DNA of 64,000 nt from Oscillatoriophycideae cyanobacterium NC_groundwater_1537_Pr4_S-0.65um_50_18 (GTDB lineage Bacteria; Cyanobacteriota; Cyanobacteriia; Elainellales; Elainellaceae): NCBI GenBank assembly GCA_016208305.1, contig JACQYI010000006.1:744001-808000 (forward strand). The letters run 5' to 3'. This document shows, in pieces, positions 59,313 through 64,000 of the stretch. The notes below the pieces were generated by a model. It did not search any database, was not told where the DNA came from, and saw nothing but the letters and a program-made list of their open reading frames with translations. Position 1 is the first letter of the stretch, and every line of letters begins with the position of its first letter. The position numbers were made by a program, and so were the translations under genes.

Positions 59313-60161
59313 CTATCTAATTGAGCTAATTTTCGAGCGGTAGGCCGCGCCATCCAACCCAGTACCTGTGTTTGCCGTTTCCGGATCGATCGCTTGATTC
59401 AGGGCTTCAACCCGATCGCCTGTTGCGGGGTGAGTGCTGAGAAAAGAGGGCACAGAACGCTGGCTTTGCAGCTTATTCATAAAAGCCACCATCGCGCTGG
59501 GCGCGTAGCCCGCCTTTTGAATATTGGCCAATCCCTTCTGATCTGCTTCAAATTCGGCTTGGCGGCTATTGGGGCGGTTAATTGCCAACTCTACGCCTAT
59601 ACTCACCGCCGTATTGCGATCGAGTCCTGCAGCACTGGCTAAACCCGCCTCTAAGGCTCGCTGCCGCATTTGCTCGACGGCATGACGCGCTGCAATATGC
59701 CCAATTTCATGGCCGATGACGCTGGCAAGCTGGGCTTCATTATCTGCCGTTTTCATTAAACCTTTGGTCACGTAGACATAGCCACCCATTGTGGCAAAGG
59801 CATTGACCGCATCCATGTCTACGACCTGAAACACATAGGGGATATCAGGGCGATCACTTTGCGGCACCAATTTTTGCCCAATCTGATTCACGTAGTCTGT
59901 AATGGTGCGATCGGAGTATATTTTTAACTCTTTGCTGGTGAGCTGCTGATTAATCCGTGATCCCAGAGAGACTTCTTGGGAGTCAGACATGCTGCTGAGC
60001 TGAATGAGCTGAATTCCCCGAAACAGCAGTTCTATCAAGGGCAGCGCAGGAGAAGGGCTAGGCGTACCGACAACTAAGCCCAAAGCGATCGTCAGCGAAA
60101 TTAACCCATAAAACCAGCGTCGGCGCAGTTGGACAGCGAAGTTGACTAAAGAATCTATCAT
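59313..60161 (-). CDS. M48-family metalloprotease
   Basis: A 282-aa protein. A hydrophobic segment at about 20-33 precedes a Pro-rich stretch and looks like a signal or anchor. The zinc site is HEIGH (H151, E152, H155), within ASVIGHEIGHIAARHAVEQM. A later Glu in NSRQAEFEADQKG is the third ligand. Similar BepA/LoiP-type M48 proteases act in the periplasm on outer-membrane proteins. The last codons (ATT-AGC-TCA-ATT-AGA-TAG) coincide with a tRNA D-arm-like sequence, noted separately. Confidence 0.92.
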   Translation of the reverse strand: MIDSLVNFAVQLRRRWFYGLISLTIALGLVVGTPSPSPALPLIELLFRGIQLIQLSSMSDSQEVSLGSRINQQLTSKELKIYSDRTITDYVNQIGQKLVPQSDRPDIPYVFQVVDMDAVNAFATMGGYVYVTKGLMKTADNEAQLASVIGHEIGHIAARHAVEQMRQRALEAGLASAAGLDRNTAVSIGVELAINRPNSRQAEFEADQKGLANIQKAGYAPSAMVAFMNKLQSQRSVPSFLSTHPATGDRVEALNQAIDPETANTGTGLDGAAYRSKISSIR

Positions 60162-60632
60162 AAGTCCAGGATCACAACCAAAACAGGTAAGCAGAAAGAG
60201 AGACTCAGTCGATCTAGACGGCGATCGCAGCTTTTTGTTTCTGAGCTAATTTTCAGGCTGACCTCTCATGCTGCTATTGTGCCCCAAGGATGCTGCTGGC
60301 TGACACCTCACCTTTGACAGATCCCTTGTATAAAACACAGTGTGCCGCTTAATTTGAGAGTCTAGTAAGGTAGGTGACTTATCCCGAATTTGACCGATTT
60401 TCAAGCCATTCGCACGGCAAAAGCGATCGTATCTTTCGTCCAATTTTGTCTTTTTGGACAACTTTGCTGCTAGAGTTCAGGTTAAATTGCATCTTGTCAG
60501 GAGCATTGCTTCATCGGAGAATGATTTTCCGTCAGGGAGACACTCTGCGGTTCTCACAGAAAAGCATCTCCTAGATCAGCAGCTCCTTGTAATCAAAGCT
60601 CTATATCGTTTCGCTAGCGGGAACGTCGCTGC
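60162..60632. other. intergenic region, divergent promoters
   Basis: No gene is supported in these 471 bp. A 71-codon minus-strand frame (60246-60461) has a start and ordinary composition but no recognisable family and no convincing ribosome site. The divergent arrangement implies promoters for the M48 and DUF4330 genes. Confidence 0.4.
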
Positions 60633-61181
60633 ATGGCTATTTTAGATTCTAAAGGTCGTTTGTTTGGCAAAGTCAGCCTCCTAGATGTTGGGGCGGCACT
60701 CGTCATTTTACTGGTCGTAGGCGGACTATTTTTGCTGCCAGGTAGCTCTGGCTCCTCGATCGTGCAAACAGGTTCATCAACCAAACCGATCGAGGTGGAT
60801 GTGATTGTGCGAGGGCTAACCGTTGCTGAACCCCAAGCAATGCTAAAGGCGTTGGCAGAAGAAAAGAAAACCAACATTATTATTCGCAATCAGCCTTACG
60901 GGCAAGTTGACATTCTCAACGTCAAGTCGCTGCCGCGCACGGTGGCTGTACCTCAGCCCGATGGCTCAGTCAAGCCGCTCCCTGATCCCCGTCCAGAGTT
61001 AAATTACACCTTGGATATGGTTGTGACCTTAGGGGGCGATGCTGAAATTGTTGATGATGGCCCTGTCTTAGGCAACAACAAAATCAAGATTGGCACACCG
61101 ATGGAGCTAGAGGGGCAAACCTATCGCTTTAATGCACCTGTGATTGGGGTGCGTATTTTAGATCAGGCTAAGGCGGGCTAA
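60633..61181 (+). CDS. DUF4330 membrane protein
   Basis: A 182-aa protein with an N-terminal DSKGRLFGKVSLLDVGAALVILLVVGGLFLL, one membrane helix at about 17-36, and a beta-rich domain of about 140 residues. This matches DUF4330, a cyanobacterial family of unknown function. A single helix with a large extracytoplasmic domain is predicted. Confidence 0.88.
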   Translation: MAILDSKGRLFGKVSLLDVGAALVILLVVGGLFLLPGSSGSSIVQTGSSTKPIEVDVIVRGLTVAEPQAMLKALAEEKKTNIIIRNQPYGQVDILNVKSLPRTVAVPQPDGSVKPLPDPRPELNYTLDMVVTLGGDAEIVDDGPVLGNNKIKIGTPMELEGQTYRFNAPVIGVRILDQAKAG

Positions 61182-61289
61182 ATCGCTTTCTCACGCACCC
61201 CTGATGCTTTACCAAATTTAATGATGCCTGTGGAGCAGATCAGCATAGCCTGAAGGAACTCAGAAGGTTCTGTTTCAGGAGATAGGCAC

Positions 61290-63839
61290 ATGGAAAAGAG
61301 CGATCGCATCCAGTGGCTGCGGCAGAACACGCCATTTACAGCCCTGTCAGAGCAGGTATTAGAGGCTTTAGCCTCTGCCATCCAAAGCAGAACTCTTGAG
61401 GAAAATCGCCGCTTAATTTTAGAAGATACTCCGCCTACTGCGCTGCATATTCTGAGATCGGGTCGGCTGGAAGCCTATCACACCAGTGCTAACGAGCTGG
61501 CGAATGCCAGCAGCTTGTTGCCTGGATCGGTACTGCACCTCAAAGAGCTATTGCTCGATCAACCGACGCAGCAAACCATCATCACCCTGAGTGATTGCGA
61601 GCTGTGGGAAATTCCACGTCAGGAATTTGTGGCGATCGCTGAGCAATATCCTGAGATTAGCCGCACCTTTTCCCAGCAGCTTGTGGCAGAGCTAGAGCAA
61701 ATGTCTCAACAGCTGGCCTTTGAGCAAGAGCGACAGACAGCCTTGCGCCCTTACCTCATGCCCAAAGTCAGGCAGGGGGTCGTCGGCTCTAGCCGCTATG
61801 CGGTCAGGCTGCGGCAAGATATTCGCAAGGCATCGGGCGATCGTCAGCCTGTGTTGATCTTTGGCGAACCAGGACTAGGTAAAGATAATATTGCAGCCCT
61901 AATTCACTTTGGATCGAATGACCGCAAGCAGCCCTTAATCAAAATCAACTGTGACACCCTACAGGCCAACGGTGCAGAGCTGTTTGGGCGATCGGGCGGC
62001 AAATCAGGGCTGCTGGACTGGTTGGGAACAGGCACGCTCATGCTCAACAACGCTCAAGATTTGCCCAAAGATCTGGAGGGCAAAATGCAGCAGGTGTTAG
62101 CTACTGGCGAGTATTTACCTGTGAGCCGAGAAGGGGCGGCAGAGCCAGAGATGAAGCGATCGCAAGCCCGTATCATCATGACGGCTGAGCGAAATCTGCC
62201 CGAAGCTTTGAACTGCAAAAAGCTGAAGCCTCACGTCATTCGAGTCCCGCCCTTGCGCGTCACCAAAGCCGATATTGCAGCCCAAGTGACCTACTACATT
62301 AGCCTCTTCTGTCGCGGCAAAGGACTGCCTCAGCCTACGGTTTCACCCGAAGCGCTACGCCGCTTGCAGGGCTACGATTTTCCGGGCAATCTGGCAGAAC
62401 TAGAGAGTTTGGTAGAACGTGCCATTATCCAATCCAACGGTACGCCTGTCCTGACTGAAGAGGTGTTTTGGTCTACGAGCAGCAAAGGTAGGCGCTTTCG
62501 GCTGAATTTACTCAACGCCTACCCCCAGCTCCGTCAGTTTTTGCGCGGCCCCTGGTGGACTGACCGGATTAACTACGGCTTTACCTCGTGGTTTTTTGCG
62601 ATCGTCCTAGCCATCCTGTTTTGGGGGCCTCAAAGCCGCGATGCCAACATTGCCCTCAATTTCTTTTGGGCTTGGTGGTGGCTGTTGGTTTTGGTGGCCT
62701 TTCCATTTGTCGGGCGGCTCTGGTGCTCAGTTTGCCCCTTTATGATCTATGGCGAGCTGGCGCAGAAATTCTCGCTCAAACTGTTTCCGCGTCAGTTGTT
62801 GCCTTGGCCGCGACAGCAGGCCGAACGCTGGGGCGGCTGGTTTCTATATGGTTTGTTTGCCCTGATTTTGCTGTGGGAAGAACTCTGGCATCTCGAAAAC
62901 ACCGCCTATCTGTCGGCTTGTTTGCTGTTGCTGATTACGGCAGGAGCCATGATTTTTTCAGTGTTGTTTGAGCGTCGCTTTTGGTGTCGCTATCTCTGCC
63001 CGATTGGCGGCATGAACGGTATGTTTGGCAAGCTGGCCATGATCGAGCTACGCGCTCAGCAGGGCATTTGCGCCGCTTCTTGCACGACCTATCAGTGCTA
63101 CAAGGGTGGGCCGCAAAAAGGCGAAGGCATGGAAACAGGCGGCTGTCCGGTTTATTCCCATCCCGCTCAGCTTCAAGACAACCGCGACTGCGTTTTGTGC
63201 ATGACTTGTCTCAAGGCTTGCCCCCATCGATCGGTCGAGCTAAACCTGCGCCCACCCGGCATTGAACTCTGGACAACCCACACGCCTGCCCTGCCGGAAG
63301 TCGCCTTACTGTTTCTGCTTTTAGGGGCTGTGTTTCTGCATCATCTGCCAGAAATCGCCTCGCAGTGGGGATGGGCGATCGCTTTTGACCACTCAACCTT
63401 GAGTAACTTTGGCCTCCATCTGGGTGCTTCTACTCTGGCGCTTTTGCTGCCAGGGGCAATGGCATTGCTGGTTCATCAGATTCTGCGCGCCTTAAGCCGC
63501 AGCGCTGCTAAGGCGCTAAGCTTCGAGGTCTTGGCCTATGGCTACTTGCCGCTGGTGCTAGGAGCCAATGTCGCCCATTACTTGCATCTGGGCCTAACCG
63601 AAATGGGGCGAGTGGCACCTGTGACTTTGGCAACCCTTGGCATGAGTGGCATGGCGGCTCCAGCGATCGTGGCAGATGCCGCCGTGATTGCTTTCCTCCA
63701 GGGAGTAACTTTGATCGCGACGGCTTTCCTTAGCGTTGTGTTAACCCAAAAGATTGCGCGTCAGCCCTGGCGATCGCTCTTGCCGCAGCATCTTGCCATT
63801 CTGGGATTTACAGTGCTGCTGTGGCGCGTGATTCTCTGA
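61290..63839 (+). CDS. CNB - degenerate AAA+ - NapH-type Fe-S membrane fusion protein
   Basis: An 849-aa protein. Residues about 15-130 are a cyclic-nucleotide-binding beta-roll (NRRLILEDTPPTALHILRSGRLEAYH). Residues about 165-390 align with the sigma54-activator AAA+ domain: Walker A GEPGLGKD at 192-199, but GTLMLNNAQDLP has Asn-Asn where Walker B needs Asp-Glu, and there is no GAFTGA loop. From about 430 the protein is membrane-bound: CSVCP (479, 482), WCRYLCPIGG (566, 570), Cys 594, 598, 603, then CVLCMTCLKACP (634-644), a [4Fe-4S] site, and six more helices. It looks like a NapH/NosR-type electron-transfer membrane protein. AGGAGA precedes the ATG. Confidence 0.9.
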   Translation: MEKSDRIQWLRQNTPFTALSEQVLEALASAIQSRTLEENRRLILEDTPPTALHILRSGRLEAYHTSANELANASSLLPGSVLHLKELLLDQPTQQTIITLSDCELWEIPRQEFVAIAEQYPEISRTFSQQLVAELEQMSQQLAFEQERQTALRPYLMPKVRQGVVGSSRYAVRLRQDIRKASGDRQPVLIFGEPGLGKDNIAALIHFGSNDRKQPLIKINCDTLQANGAELFGRSGGKSGLLDWLGTGTLMLNNAQDLPKDLEGKMQQVLATGEYLPVSREGAAEPEMKRSQARIIMTAERNLPEALNCKKLKPHVIRVPPLRVTKADIAAQVTYYISLFCRGKGLPQPTVSPEALRRLQGYDFPGNLAELESLVERAIIQSNGTPVLTEEVFWSTSSKGRRFRLNLLNAYPQLRQFLRGPWWTDRINYGFTSWFFAIVLAILFWGPQSRDANIALNFFWAWWWLLVLVAFPFVGRLWCSVCPFMIYGELAQKFSLKLFPRQLLPWPRQQAERWGGWFLYGLFALILLWEELWHLENTAYLSACLLLLITAGAMIFSVLFERRFWCRYLCPIGGMNGMFGKLAMIELRAQQGICAASCTTYQCYKGGPQKGEGMETGGCPVYSHPAQLQDNRDCVLCMTCLKACPHRSVELNLRPPGIELWTTHTPALPEVALLFLLLGAVFLHHLPEIASQWGWAIAFDHSTLSNFGLHLGASTLALLLPGAMALLVHQILRALSRSAAKALSFEVLAYGYLPLVLGANVAHYLHLGLTEMGRVAPVTLATLGMSGMAAPAIVADAAVIAFLQGVTLIATAFLSVVLTQKIARQPWRSLLPQHLAILGFTVLLWRVIL

Positions 63840-63847
63840 AGGTCACA

Positions 63848-63900
63848 AAATAGTTTTTTAGAAGTGCCGCGCGGAGCGCGGCACTTCTAAAAAACTATTT
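63848..63900. terminator. perfect 25-bp palindrome with GGA loop
   Basis: Arms at 63848-63872 and 63876-63900 are fully complementary around GGA. The stem contains AGAAGTGC/GCACTTCT and the apex GCGC-GGA-GCGC shared with 14292-14332. It follows the fusion gene's stop by 9 bp and is probably its terminator. Confidence 0.88.
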
Positions 63901-64000
63901 GCCGTTAGCGTAACCCGTCAGTGTAACCCGCTTGAATTGGGCTATCTTTGTACTCGTAGAATATTGATAGATCTGTCCAGCGTTTCTAGCGTTAGGGGCA

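Noticed and set aside
59250-59345. A functional tRNA gene on the minus strand
   Set aside because: The D-arm matches, but the anticodon stem does not pair and there is no acceptor stem or proper T-arm.
60246-60461. 71-codon minus-strand frame before DUF4330
   Set aside because: Lies in a divergent promoter region with no ribosome site or recognisable family.
61290-63839. Annotation as a sigma54-dependent activator
   Set aside because: No GAFTGA loop, Walker B Asp-Glu replaced by Asn-Asn, no DNA-binding domain, and the C-terminal half is a membrane iron-sulfur protein.

Overview
The window looks like a chromosomal segment of a free-living, probably filamentous, cyanobacterium. The evidence is the very frequent octamer GCGATCGC (HIP1) in and between genes, and a set of cyanobacterial or plastid-type genes: plant-type ferredoxin (petF), Tab2/Atab2, Ycf33/DUF751, a TLP40-like cyclophilin, DUF4330, DUF1517, menB, and a Ser/Thr kinase fused to WD40 repeats. 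No rRNA, intact tRNA, IS transposase, prophage or CRISPR array was recognised.

Layout. 0-11.6 kb: LysR regulator, menB, a small XRE-repressor locus with palindromic operators, a membrane-anchored periplasmic-binding-type receptor, an FAD oxidoreductase, a long membrane-anchored coiled-coil/TPR protein built on an exact 29-residue repeat, and pheS. 11.7-20.3 kb: secreted-type metallopeptidase with PPC domains, LRAT-like protein, gloA, small unknowns and an exported adenosine-deaminase-like enzyme. 20.5-27.1 kb: SPFH/flotillin-like protein, kinase-WD40, Tab2, TldD/PmbA family protein. 27.1-30.4 kb (minus strand): a ycf33-rbfA-GH3-small ORF-pterin dehydratase group. 30.5-35.3 kb: Dam-like methylase, methyltransferase, SGNH hydrolase, FAD dehydrogenase.

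35.4-42.0 kb is the most system-like region. A five-gene minus-strand run (tail-anchored cyclic-nucleotide-binding protein, Asp/Glu racemase family protein, family-3 solute-binding protein, DAACS symporter, dCache-HAMP protein without an output domain) lies divergent from a MinD/ParA-like ATPase and a winged-helix protein. I infer an acidic amino-acid uptake, racemisation and sensing module. 42-46.9 kb holds a hydrolase, an MFS transporter, membrane proteins and a lone sensor-like protein.

48.0-50.9 kb carries an HTH-NACHT STAND NTPase of the type linked to phage defence. It has an unusual 12-residue-period Leu/Asp/Ala/Arg repeat, six 10-bp direct repeats just upstream, and a divergent small acidic-tailed membrane protein. 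51-61.2 kb is housekeeping: 2OG oxygenase, purH, petF, efp-accB with a coupled 34-aa membrane ORF, TLP40-like cyclophilin, phosphatase, M48 protease, DUF4330. The window ends with an 849-aa fusion of a cyclic-nucleotide-binding domain, a degenerate AAA+ domain and a NapH-type membrane iron-sulfur module.

Many genes are followed by near-perfect palindromes with related sequences; several look like terminators and some form a dispersed repeat family.
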